The position numbers and the translations under genes were made by a program. Under the pieces are notes generated by a model, which was not told the origin of the DNA, made no database searches, and worked only from the letters and a program-made list of their open reading frames with translations. This document shows, in pieces, positions 1 to 9,129 of a DNA stretch of 32,513 bases; position 1 is the stretch's first letter, and every line of letters starts with the position of its first letter. The stretch is from Oceanospirillaceae bacterium (GTDB lineage: Bacteria > Pseudomonadota > Gammaproteobacteria > Pseudomonadales > Balneatricaceae): the NCBI GenBank assembly GCA_013373575.1, contig JABXHP010000322.1, positions 1 to 32,513 on the forward strand. The letters run 5' to 3'.

Positions 1-22
1 ACAAACTCATGTGGATAAGCCG

Positions 23-1171
23 ATGGCACAGCTACCAAATACAATCGATAAGATCAGCGCGCTGATTAGCTCTCCGTCTATCAGTTCGACCTCAGCACAG
101 TGGGATAGCTCTAATCTTGGCGTTATAGAGACACTTCACACTTGGCTTGAGGAGCTCGGTTTCAGCTGTGAGGTGATGCCTATCCCAGGCGAGCCGACCA
201 AGGCTAACCTCATTGCCACCCTCGGCAGCGGACCGGGCGGGTTAGTCCTCTCTGGCCATACAGATACGGTGCCATGTGACCCAGAATTATGGAAGTCTGA
301 CCCATTCAAACTGAATGAGCGCGATAATAAGCTATATGGCCTCGGCAGCTGCGATATGAAGGGCTTTATTGCCCTCGCGATAGAGGCAGCAAGTGCATTT
401 AAAGATACGCCTCTGCAGGCGCCGCTAATCATTCTGGCCACTGCCGATGAGGAGTCATCTATGTCCGGCGCGCGTGCGCTGGTAGAGGCCGGCAAGCCTA
501 AAGCCCGCGCAGCGGTGATTGGTGAACCCACTGGACTGCAACCGATTCGCATGCACAAAGGCATGATGATGGAGGCCGTTCGGATTGAAGGGCAGGCGGG
601 CCACTCCTCAGACCCCTCACTGGGAGCTAATGCGCTAGAAGCGATGCACGGTGTCATGAGCGAGCTGCTCACCATTCGTGCTGAACTGCAGGCAAATTAT
701 CAAAACACTGGTTTTAAGGTGAATGTGCCAACCATGAACTTCGGCTGTATTCATGGTGGAGATAACCCGAACCGGATCTGCGGACGCTGCGAGATGGAGT
801 TTGACCTAAGGCCTCTGCCTGGCATGTCCATGGATAGCCTGCGAAACATGATAAGTGAGCGCTTACATCCAATAGAGGCCAAGCATAACGTGCAATTGAC
901 AACTCGCTCACTCTTTCCGGGTATCCCACCTTATGAGCAGAGCGAGCAGTCAGATTTGATTCGCCAAGTGGAGCGCCTGACTGGCCACAACGCGCAGTCA
1001 GTCGCTTTTGGAACTGAGGCACCCTTCCTCCAATCACTTGGAATGGAGACGGTGGTACTCGGCCCTGGCTCTATCAACCAGGCACATCAGCCGGATGAGT
1101 TTCTCGCAATCGACCAGATCAAGCCAACACTCGATCTGCTGCAAAACCTAATTAAGCACTACTGTCTCTAG
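23..1171 (+). CDS. argE: Acetylornithine deacetylase (M20 family)
   Basis: ORF 11..1171 with M20 peptidase motifs (SGHTDTVP, GLGSCDMKGF, ATADEESS, AVIGEPTG, GPGSINQAHQPDE). Followed directly by argA. Start could be GTG 11 or ATG 23. Confidence 0.93.
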   Translation: MAQLPNTIDKISALISSPSISSTSAQWDSSNLGVIETLHTWLEELGFSCEVMPIPGEPTKANLIATLGSGPGGLVLSGHTDTVPCDPELWKSDPFKLNERDNKLYGLGSCDMKGFIALAIEAASAFKDTPLQAPLIILATADEESSMSGARALVEAGKPKARAAVIGEPTGLQPIRMHKGMMMEAVRIEGQAGHSSDPSLGANALEAMHGVMSELLTIRAELQANYQNTGFKVNVPTMNFGCIHGGDNPNRICGRCEMEFDLRPLPGMSMDSLRNMISERLHPIEAKHNVQLTTRSLFPGIPPYEQSEQSDLIRQVERLTGHNAQSVAFGTEAPFLQSLGMETVVLGPGSINQAHQPDEFLAIDQIKPTLDLLQNLIKHYCL

Positions 1172-1183
1172 GACACGCGACAA

Positions 1184-2518
1184 ATGAGTGATCAATACAG
1201 CTTCATCGACTGGTTCCGCCACTCTTCGCCCTACATACATGCACATAGGGGTAAAACCTTTGTGCTAATGCTAGGTGGCGAAGCGATAGAGCACTCGAAC
1301 TTTCGAAACATTATTCACGATATAGCACTGCTTAACAGTTTGGATATTCGCCTCGTACTCGTGCACGGTGCGCGCAGCCAAATTGACCGGCGGCTTGCCC
1401 AAGCGGACATTGATGTGCGCCTGCATTACGACCAGCGCGTAACTGATAGTGCAAGCCTGAGCTGTGTGGTTGAGGCGGTAGGCAGCGTCCGGACCTACAT
1501 TGAATCTCAACTCTCCATGGGTTTGGCCAATACGCCAATGCATGGTGCAGGGATTCGTGTTGCCAGCGGTAACTTCGTAATCGCTAAACCACTCGGTGTA
1601 CTCGATGGCGTCGATATGGGCCACACCGGTGAGCTGCGTCGAGTCGATCGCGATGCCATAGAGCGGCAACTGCAGCAGGATAATATCGTGCTGATCTCTA
1701 ACCTCGGTTATTCACCCACAGGAGAGATATTTAATCTGCCCTCAGAGGAGCTTGCGGTTGGCGTCGCCAGCGCACTGAATGCTGACAAACTGATTATGTT
1801 TGGCGCGCAAGAAGGCATCACAGATAGCCACGGAGAGTTGCGCACAGAGCTACTAGCGGCGACGGCTAAAAGATTAGTGAGTCATTACTTCGCTCGCCAT
1901 GAGGACCCATCTCAACCCTATACTGAGACGGCCTGCCTACTAAGCGCAGCAGCGGACGCCTGTGGGTTGGGAATTCCGCGCTGTCATCTAGTGAGCTACA
2001 AAGAGGATGGGGCCCTGCTGACGGAGCTATTTACCCGCGACGGTACCGGCACAATGATCAGCAAAGAGTCGTACGAGCAGGTAAGGCCGGCCACCATCGA
2101 GGATGTAGGCGGGATTATCGAGGTTATCGCACCGCTGGAAGAGCGAGGTGTATTGGTTCGCCGCTCACGGGAGTTACTAGAAGCTGAGATTGAGCAGTTC
2201 TCGGTAGTTGAACGTGATAGTGTCATTATAGGCTGCGCCGCGCTCTACCCTTTTTCAGAGGAGGCTGTAGCGGAGCTCGCATGTGTTGCTATTAGTGACG
2301 AGTACCGCGGTGGCAACCGTGGTGAATTACTGCTAGAGCATATGGAAGATCGTGCTAAAGAGCAGGGTTTAAAGCAGCTATTTGTTCTGACAACACGCAC
2401 AGCGCACTGGTTCCAAGAGCGAGGTTTTGCAGAGCAGCCGTTAGACTCACTTCCCGGCCAGCGCAAGACGCTTTATAACTTTCAACGCAACTCTAAGGTG
2501 TTTTTTAAGCAACTCTAG
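1184..2518 (+). CDS. argA: N-acetylglutamate synthase, amino-acid kinase plus GNAT domains
   Basis: 444 aa; N-terminal kinase-like fold (VLMLGGEAIEHSNF..LVLVHGARSQID) and C-terminal GNAT domain (YRGGNRGELLLEHMEDRAKEQGLKQLFVLTTRTAHWFQERGF). Confidence 0.95.
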   Translation: MSDQYSFIDWFRHSSPYIHAHRGKTFVLMLGGEAIEHSNFRNIIHDIALLNSLDIRLVLVHGARSQIDRRLAQADIDVRLHYDQRVTDSASLSCVVEAVGSVRTYIESQLSMGLANTPMHGAGIRVASGNFVIAKPLGVLDGVDMGHTGELRRVDRDAIERQLQQDNIVLISNLGYSPTGEIFNLPSEELAVGVASALNADKLIMFGAQEGITDSHGELRTELLAATAKRLVSHYFARHEDPSQPYTETACLLSAAADACGLGIPRCHLVSYKEDGALLTELFTRDGTGTMISKESYEQVRPATIEDVGGIIEVIAPLEERGVLVRRSRELLEAEIEQFSVVERDSVIIGCAALYPFSEEAVAELACVAISDEYRGGNRGELLLEHMEDRAKEQGLKQLFVLTTRTAHWFQERGFAEQPLDSLPGQRKTLYNFQRNSKVFFKQL

Positions 2519-3900
2519 GGCAGATGTACACGAAACTCAGCGCCGCCGAGCGCTGAGGTTCTGACCTCAAGTGCGCCGTTATAACTACTAAGTATGTCTG
2601 CACAGACGGCCAGTCCGATACCCTGCCCCGGCAGAGTGGTATCCAGCCGTGCACCGCGCTCCAATATAACCTGACGCTCAATGCTGCCGACACCTGGACC
2701 ATCATCGCCAATCAACAAGATCAGACCGTCTTCGTCCGCATAGGCGGCAACACTAACTCGCGAACGACCATACTTAAAGGCGTTCTCCAATAGGTTACCT
2801 AGTAGCTCCATAAGGTCTCTCTCATCGCCAGCAAAGCTTTTATCGTCCAGCGCTTCGAACTCGACATGCATCTGTTTGGCGGCGTAAACCTTCGACAGCG
2901 CCCCACAGATACGCTCAACCGCTGTTTTTATGGGTACGGCACTGGCGAGCGGGCGTTGGCGGCTTTTTACCGCCCGGCTGAGCTGATACTGCACAATCTG
3001 CGTCATGCGGTCAGATTGCTCATCGATAAGGCTCTGATAGCTCTCGAGCGAATGCGATTCACCAGCAGCACCTTTAATTACCGCCAAGGGTGTTTTCAGG
3101 CTATGTGCTAGGTCAGCAAGGGTATTGCGGTAACGCTCACGCTGACGACGCTCAGACTCAATCAATCTGTTGAGGTTACGTGTTACCGGTTCCACCTCAT
3201 CCGGGTAGTGCCCTTTTAAGTCAGCCGCATCGCCCTGTTCAATCAGCGAAATCTCATGCGCGAGCGCATTGAGCGGTTTGAGACCCCAGCGCAGAATCAT
3301 GTACTGCAGTAGAAGTGCGAGCAGGTAGACCGCCAACAGCCAACCCCAGAGTTGAGTCTGAAAGGTCGTCAGCTCCTCCATAGCCTCTACGTCGCTTTTT
3401 AATATGGCTATCTGATAGCGGTACTCTGACCCTTCAATATCCCAGATTAGAGGGTAGACATAGAGGTATAGCTGGTCAGCCTTGAGGTGACTAAATCGGC
3501 TCTCTCCCGGTTCAGGCTCGATGGCAGCGATACGCTCGATGAGCTGCTCATCAATCAAAGCGCTCGACTCAGACCGCCACTTTAGCTCACCGTCTGAGTT
3601 GAAGACTAGCGCAGAGAGCCCCGACTGGACCTGCGAGAAACGCGGCTCCTGTAGCGTGCGTGGCAATACTAGCTCGCTCTCAATAAACTCAGCCGATCCC
3701 AGTAGAGCGTAGGTGTGTAGACGCGCCTGAGACTCTTCTGAGGTCAACAGGCTGGTCTCGAATGCACGTTGCAGGGCTGCCCCGGCAAAGACAATTAGAA
3801 TCGGCAACAAAACGATTGATGCCCAAAGAAGTCGCGCGCGTAGCGACCCCGGCACCGGCAGCAGTGCGAACAGTTTCTTACTCAGAGGCTTCCAACGCAA
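2515..3900 (-). CDS. PhoQ-like sensor histidine kinase
   Basis: 461 aa; N-terminal TM, periplasmic region, second TM, HAMP-like segment, HisKA (LADLAHSLKTPLAVIKGA) and HATPase (NLLENAFKYG, DDGPGV, GQGIGLAV). Overlaps the response regulator upstream. Start is TTG in the track. Confidence 0.9.
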   Translation of the reverse strand: MRWKPLSKKLFALLPVPGSLRARLLWASIVLLPILIVFAGAALQRAFETSLLTSEESQARLHTYALLGSAEFIESELVLPRTLQEPRFSQVQSGLSALVFNSDGELKWRSESSALIDEQLIERIAAIEPEPGESRFSHLKADQLYLYVYPLIWDIEGSEYRYQIAILKSDVEAMEELTTFQTQLWGWLLAVYLLALLLQYMILRWGLKPLNALAHEISLIEQGDAADLKGHYPDEVEPVTRNLNRLIESERRQRERYRNTLADLAHSLKTPLAVIKGAAGESHSLESYQSLIDEQSDRMTQIVQYQLSRAVKSRQRPLASAVPIKTAVERICGALSKVYAAKQMHVEFEALDDKSFAGDERDLMELLGNLLENAFKYGRSRVSVAAYADEDGLILLIGDDGPGVGSIERQVILERGARLDTTLPGQGIGLAVCADILSSYNGALEVRTSALGGAEFRVHLP

Positions 3901-4558
3901 AGCGATATCCCAAACCTCGTACGGTCATAATGGGGTGCAACGTCTGATCAGGATCGAGCTTCTGCCGCAATCGACGAATAAAGACCTCAAGGACGTTCGA
4001 GTCGCGGTCATAGTCTTGGTGGTAGAGATGCTCTGTGAGCTCAGCCTTAGAGATAGTCTGACCCGCATGCAGCATAAGATATTCCAGCGTGCGGTACTCA
4101 TAGCTCGTAAGCTTGATCTCCTCCTCATTGACACAGACCGAACGTGCAGTTGTATCAAGCATAATAGGACCGTAGGTCATCTGCGGCTTGGCGTGACCGG
4201 CGGCTCGACGCAGCAGTGCATTAACGCGCGCACTGAGTTCTTCTATGTGGAAAGGCTTCACCAGATAGTCATCAGCGCCAGCTTCAAGCCCCTCAACTTT
4301 GTCCTGCCAGTCACTGCGGGCTGTCAGAATAAGCACGGGAAGATCTCGCTGCGCTTTACGCCAAGCACGAATCACCTCAAGGCCGGATCGTCCGGGCAAA
4401 CCTATGTCGACGATTGCCAAGTCAAATTCATACTCGGTTCCGAGATAGACTGCTTCGTCGCCATCGCTACACTCCTCTACCGTGTAGCTTCGGCTATTCA
4501 AACTGCTGGCCAGTTGGCGGCGCAAATCTGGATCGTCCTCGACAATTAAGATCTTCAT
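3878..4558 (-). CDS. PhoP-like OmpR-family response regulator
   Basis: 226 aa; receiver domain (ILIVEDDPDLR, AIVDIGLPG, LTARSDWQDKVEGLEAGADDYLVKPFHIEEL) and winged helix (LTSYEYRTLEYLM..VRGLGYRF). Strong resemblance to PhoP from memory. Confidence 0.93.
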   Translation of the reverse strand: MKILIVEDDPDLRRQLASSLNSRSYTVEECSDGDEAVYLGTEYEFDLAIVDIGLPGRSGLEVIRAWRKAQRDLPVLILTARSDWQDKVEGLEAGADDYLVKPFHIEELSARVNALLRRAAGHAKPQMTYGPIMLDTTARSVCVNEEEIKLTSYEYRTLEYLMLHAGQTISKAELTEHLYHQDYDRDSNVLEVFIRRLRQKLDPDQTLHPIMTVRGLGYRFALEASE

Positions 4559-5073
4559 TGAGCGGGCACCTCAGTTGTGTCGCTTGGCGTTGCCGTTGAT
4601 GCAGCACGAGTCCCTACAGACTCTTCTTGCTCGGCAGCGCTAGCTGGCTCATCAGTAGCGGTCACCGCGTCAACAACCTCAGTCTCAAGCGGCTTGATGA
4701 TCTCCCCATTAGCAGCATCGACAACAACATCACGCACGCGGCCATTGTTAACAATGCGGATGTTGAACTGGATCCCAGTCTCAGCTTCAACCTGCTCAGC
4801 CTTTAATATTTCACCACCAAATGCGGCAAGCGCGATATCTGCCGCGCCTTTAAGATCGAAAGGTAACTGCACGGCAGCGGGGCTAGCTTCGGGCGTTGGG
4901 GGCGAAGTCGCGACGCCCTCAGCGGCCTCATGCAGTGGAACCTCTTCATGGGGTGTCTCTTCTAGCGCGACACTCTCTTGCTGCGCGTCAGCCTCGGGCT
5001 GTGCTGCATAAAGCGTTGGAGTGACCGCCAGAGAGACAAGCGCAATTAGGGCTGCGCGTAGGGAATTAATCAA
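4555..5073 (-). CDS. PepSY-domain periplasmic/secreted protein with low-complexity acidic flanks
   Basis: 172 aa; signal peptide (MINSLRAALIALVSLAVTPTLYAAQ), PepSY-like core (ALAAFGGEILKAEQVEAETGIQFNIRIVNNGRVRDVVVDAANGEIIK); its stop overlaps the response-regulator start. Confidence 0.75.
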   Translation of the reverse strand: MINSLRAALIALVSLAVTPTLYAAQPEADAQQESVALEETPHEEVPLHEAAEGVATSPPTPEASPAAVQLPFDLKGAADIALAAFGGEILKAEQVEAETGIQFNIRIVNNGRVRDVVVDAANGEIIKPLETEVVDAVTATDEPASAAEQEESVGTRAASTATPSDTTEVPAQ

Positions 5074-5211
5074 CCCGGCCTCCGGACAAAATAATACTCA
5101 GTTGCAGCAAGACTAAACCAATGCAAATGAATTGGAAATTAACCACGGTATGAATTGTGAAATCAGACCCTGCTAGCCTCTATGTAGCCTCCCTCAGGCC
5201 CATCTGGTTCT

Positions 5212-5220
5212 GATATACTC
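5212..5220 (+). promoter_or_regulatory. Candidate extended -10 promoter element for ilvD
   Basis: TGATATACT (TGnTATAAT-like) about 48 bp upstream of the ilvD ATG; no convincing -35 seen. Confidence 0.35.
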
Positions 5221-5267
5221 CGACGACTAGTAAACGCATAGATGCTCCAATAAGAGAGAGAAACACC

Positions 5268-7100
5268 ATGCCACAATACCGCTCCAAGACATCTACAGCT
5301 GGCCGGAATATGGCCGGTGCTCGCGCGCTCTGGCGTGCGACAGGTATGAAAGATGAAGACTTCCACAAGCCTATCATCGCCGTTGCTAACTCATTCACCC
5401 AGTTCGTGCCCGGACATGTGCACCTAAAAGATATGGGTCAGTTGGTAGCTCGCGAAATCGAAAAAGCGGGCGGTGTGGCGAAAGAGTTCAATACTATTGC
5501 CGTTGACGACGGTATCGCCATGGGCCATGACGGCATGCTCTACTCCCTGCCAAGCCGCGATATCATTGCTGACTCAGTTGAGTATATGGTCAACGCGCAC
5601 TGTGCTGACGCTATCGTCTGTATCTCCAACTGTGACAAGATCACACCGGGAATGCTGATGGCATCAATGCGCCTTAATATTCCTGTTATTTTCGTAACCG
5701 GCGGCCCAATGGAAGCGGGTAAAACTAAATTGGCTGAGCACAAGCTCGACCTAGTTGACGCGATGGTTCTGGCAGCTGACCCCACAGCATCTGACGAACA
5801 AGTTGATGCGGTAGAGCGCTCTGCTTGCCCAACCTGTGGTTCATGTTCAGGTATGTTCACAGCGAACTCTATGAACTGTCTAGCTGAAGCACTCGGTTTG
5901 GCCCTGCCGGGTAACGGTACCGTCGTTGCAACTCACGCAGATCGCGAAGGACTCTTCCTTGAAGCGGGTCGTCGCATCGTTGAGATGGCGAAGGATTACT
6001 ATGAAAACGACAACGAGAGGGTTCTGCCTCGCAGTGTCGGCTTCAAAGCGTTCGAAAATGCTATAACACTTGATATTGCGATGGGTGGTTCGACTAATAC
6101 CATCCTGCACCTACTTGCTATAGCTCAGGAAGCTGAGATCGACTTTACCCTAGCGGATATCGATCGACTCTCTCGTGAAGTACCACAACTGTGTAAAGTG
6201 GCACCAAATACCCCGAAATATCACATCGAAGATGTTCACCGTGCTGGCGGTATCATGGCAATCCTAGGCGAGCTAGATCGCGCTGGTAAACTGCACACGG
6301 ATGTACCTTCAGTCGCGGGTACAAGCATGAAAGAGGTTCTCGACGAGTGGGACATCATGCGCAATCCGTCACCGGAGGTCGTCGAATTCTATAAAGCAGG
6401 TCCTGCGGGTATTCCAACTCAGGTCGCTTTCAGCCAAGCAACGCGCTGGCCATCACTCGACTGCGATCGCGCAGAGGGCTGTATCCGCTCTATCGAGCAC
6501 GCTTTCTCGCAAGAGGGTGGTCTTGCAGTGCTCTTTGGCAACCTCGCGGAGGATGGCTGTGTCGTTAAAACTGCGGGCGTTGATGAATCCATATTGGTGT
6601 TCGAAGGCCCTGCCCACGTAACCGAGTCACAGGATGAGGCAGTTGACCACATCCTTAACGACAAAGTTAAAGCGGGTGACGTTGTCATCGTGCGTTACGA
6701 GGGTCCTAAGGGCGGTCCTGGAATGCAGGAGATGCTCTACCCAACCTCGTACATCAAGTCGAAGGGTCTGGGTAAATCTTGTGCGCTGCTTACGGATGGC
6801 CGCTTCTCGGGTGGTACATCTGGCCTATCAATCGGCCACGCATCTCCGGAAGCGGCCGGTGGCGGTAACATCGGCCTGGTTCGCGATGGCGATATGATCC
6901 GTATCGACATCCCAGCGCGCAAGATCGAAGTTCTGCTATCTGATGAAGAGTTAGCAGCTCGCCGCGCCGAGCAGGATAAGATCGGCTGGAAGCCAGTCAA
7001 AGAGCGTCCACGTAAGGTATCGGCAGCACTCAAGGCCTACGCCAAGTTAGTTACCGCCGCAGACAAGGGTGCCGTACGCGATCTGTCGCAACTCGACTAA
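5268..7100 (+). CDS. ilvD: Dihydroxy-acid dehydratase
   Basis: 610 aa; IlvD/Edd motifs ([70 protein letters not shown]). Confidence 0.97.
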   Translation: MPQYRSKTSTAGRNMAGARALWRATGMKDEDFHKPIIAVANSFTQFVPGHVHLKDMGQLVAREIEKAGGVAKEFNTIAVDDGIAMGHDGMLYSLPSRDIIADSVEYMVNAHCADAIVCISNCDKITPGMLMASMRLNIPVIFVTGGPMEAGKTKLAEHKLDLVDAMVLAADPTASDEQVDAVERSACPTCGSCSGMFTANSMNCLAEALGLALPGNGTVVATHADREGLFLEAGRRIVEMAKDYYENDNERVLPRSVGFKAFENAITLDIAMGGSTNTILHLLAIAQEAEIDFTLADIDRLSREVPQLCKVAPNTPKYHIEDVHRAGGIMAILGELDRAGKLHTDVPSVAGTSMKEVLDEWDIMRNPSPEVVEFYKAGPAGIPTQVAFSQATRWPSLDCDRAEGCIRSIEHAFSQEGGLAVLFGNLAEDGCVVKTAGVDESILVFEGPAHVTESQDEAVDHILNDKVKAGDVVIVRYEGPKGGPGMQEMLYPTSYIKSKGLGKSCALLTDGRFSGGTSGLSIGHASPEAAGGGNIGLVRDGDMIRIDIPARKIEVLLSDEELAARRAEQDKIGWKPVKERPRKVSAALKAYAKLVTAADKGAVRDLSQLD

Positions 7101-7125
7101 TCATTAAAGTACGCACACCGCACCC

Positions 7126-7153
7126 AAAGCCCTGCCACTGCGCGGGGCTTTTT
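7126..7153 (+). terminator. Rho-independent terminator of ilvD
   Basis: AAAGCCC...GGGCTTT hairpin with T-run, 25 bp after the ilvD stop. Confidence 0.75.
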
Positions 7154-7248
7154 ATTGAGCTTCGATACACCCCGATACCTTAAAAGCAATCATATTAATG
7201 AGCCTTACAGATGTACTTTGGCAATCAGCCAGCCCAACAGCAGCGCTA

Positions 7249-8508
7249 TCACTCTTCCTGAAGCGTTGTGAGCACCTGTAGTGCCCAACTGATACTGTGG
7301 CGGTAGGCGACCTCAAGATAAGGACGATCGATCGGTAGCGTAATGTGGTTGAAATCACCACGCTCATAGAGCTCTACGTTCTGCAGAATCTCGCCCTCCG
7401 AGCTTGCATGCTCGGCAAGAGCGGTTTTGAGATGGTGATCCAGTGGGATCTGATCGAGAAGTTCACTCATCGGGATCTCGAGCATCACATCAAGCTGGGA
7501 TAGCAGACCCACAAAGAAGTGGTTCATCGGCTCGTCACGTTGCAGCATCTCCGCGGTCACTTCACACATGCGTGCCCGCTGCAGCATGGCCCGGGTCAAC
7601 TCTTGCGGCTTTCCCTCTTCAGCAACAGAGAGAAATAACATGACCCAGCGGCGAATTTGATCCATGCCAAGTAGGGAAATCGCATGCGCTAGGCTTGTGA
7701 CTTCACGGCGCAGGCTGAAAGCGGCTGAGTTGATGACTCGTAATATTTTATAGGTGAGTTCAGGGTCTCTAAGTGTAAGCTCTTCAACGGATTGAGCTGT
7801 AGCCTCAGGGTTGTTAAGCTCCGTTAAAATTTGCATCAACACCAGTTTGGTGCCTTTTACACGCCGGCCTTTAACCAACTGGGGCTTGCTTAGGAAGTAA
7901 CCCATGAAGAGGTCAAACCCAAGTTTTTGGCAGGCCTGAAACTCATCCAGCGTCTCAACCTTGTCTGCAAGAAGCTCTACGCCGTAACGACGCAAGGAGC
8001 GCATAACCCTCGGCAGATCCTCAAGGCTGAATTTACGCATATCGAGCTTTACGATATGGACAAGATTAAGCAGTGCTTCAAAACGCGGATCCAGCGGGTC
8101 GTAATCCGCTAAGGCTATTTTATAACCCTCGCCAACGAGTCCATCGACACGCTCTAACAGCTTCGCTGAGATCACTGAATCGCCCATGATCTCTAACACA
8201 AAGTTATCTTTAGGAAGCTCAGGTATTTCGTGCTCCAGCAAAAAAGTATCGTTAACCTTCAAGAATAGAGGTGCCTGACGCACGCTTTGCTTATCGGGCA
8301 CACTCGAGTAGGTATTTAAGAGAACATTGAGAGTGACCTCGTCGTCTTTGAGGTCTGCTACAAAATAGCCGGTCTCGCCACGAAACAGCAGTTCAAAACC
8401 AACTACATCTTTACTTCTGGTAAAGATTGGCTGGCGTGCCATCAGTACTTGAAGCTGCTGTTGATCAATCTGATTTAGTGCGTCCATCGACCTGCCCATA
8501 GGTATCAA
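7249..8508 (-). CDS. HDOD-domain signalling protein with degenerate EAL domain (YuxH-like)
   Basis: 419 aa; N-terminal EAL-like segment (MARQPIFTRSKDVVGFELLFRG, LADYDPLDPRFEALLNLVHIVKLDMRKF, LLADKVETLDEFQACQKLGFDLFMGYFLSKP), then HDOD (ELTLRDPELTYKILRVINSAAFSLRREVTSLAHAISLLGMDQIRRWV). Confidence 0.88.
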   Translation of the reverse strand: MIPMGRSMDALNQIDQQQLQVLMARQPIFTRSKDVVGFELLFRGETGYFVADLKDDEVTLNVLLNTYSSVPDKQSVRQAPLFLKVNDTFLLEHEIPELPKDNFVLEIMGDSVISAKLLERVDGLVGEGYKIALADYDPLDPRFEALLNLVHIVKLDMRKFSLEDLPRVMRSLRRYGVELLADKVETLDEFQACQKLGFDLFMGYFLSKPQLVKGRRVKGTKLVLMQILTELNNPEATAQSVEELTLRDPELTYKILRVINSAAFSLRREVTSLAHAISLLGMDQIRRWVMLFLSVAEEGKPQELTRAMLQRARMCEVTAEMLQRDEPMNHFFVGLLSQLDVMLEIPMSELLDQIPLDHHLKTALAEHASSEGEILQNVELYERGDFNHITLPIDRPYLEVAYRHSISWALQVLTTLQEE

Positions 8509-8515
8509 GCTACCA

Positions 8516-9019
8516 CTAGTGTAGCTTAGTCTCGTTGCTCTTATCGGTTTGCGACAACGGTGATAGCCATTCAGGCCAGATATCTCTCTTCCACTCAGCT
8601 CGAAGATAGAGCTCTCGTAGAATACTCATCCACTGCCGCATCGCAGTACGCGGCATCTCTAGCTGCGCCCCGTGCGCTACCTCGTCGCTAAACACCAAGA
8701 GAATGCGCTCTTTGCTTGGCGTTAGATCCACCCGCCTTACCAGCCAACTTTCAGGAGCGGGGGTGATAGGAGCCTCTTGTTCGATTTCACGGGCAGCCTT
8801 CTGCTGAGTAAAGGCTTGAAGATCAGACGCCTGCGGTGAGCCTGTCGTCTCATCTTCCAAGAGCTTAACCAGAGCCGGTATAACGCGATTAAACAGGCGC
8901 TGTGTAAACCAGAGCGTGGAACGGTTCTGCTGAGCGTCCTCCAGGTTTAACCGGATTCTATCCTCTTCTTGAACGTACTCGGTTGTCAGGCGTTCTGCCT
9001 TAAAACTTGCTTCAATCAT
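8516..9019 (-). CDS. Hypothetical protein, 167 aa
   Basis: Uninterrupted ORF in line with the HDOD gene (7-nt gap); soluble composition; no family recognised. Confidence 0.7.
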   Translation of the reverse strand: MIEASFKAERLTTEYVQEEDRIRLNLEDAQQNRSTLWFTQRLFNRVIPALVKLLEDETTGSPQASDLQAFTQQKAAREIEQEAPITPAPESWLVRRVDLTPSKERILLVFSDEVAHGAQLEMPRTAMRQWMSILRELYLRAEWKRDIWPEWLSPLSQTDKSNETKLH

Positions 9020-9129
9020 CGATCAAATAAAGGGTACGAAAGGTACACAGCCCGTCAGGGTCAATAGCATCGTAGCTGATATTAACAACCTCATCGATTA
9101 GCTCCTAAGTGTATTAAACAGATAATTTA

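Noticed and set aside
136-675. 179-aa minus-strand ORF inside argE
   Set aside because: Shadow ORF with Ser/Pro/Arg-rich low-information sequence.
3935-4549. 204-aa plus-strand ORF opposite the PhoP-like gene
   Set aside because: Lies wholly antisense to a confidently identified response regulator; no domain.
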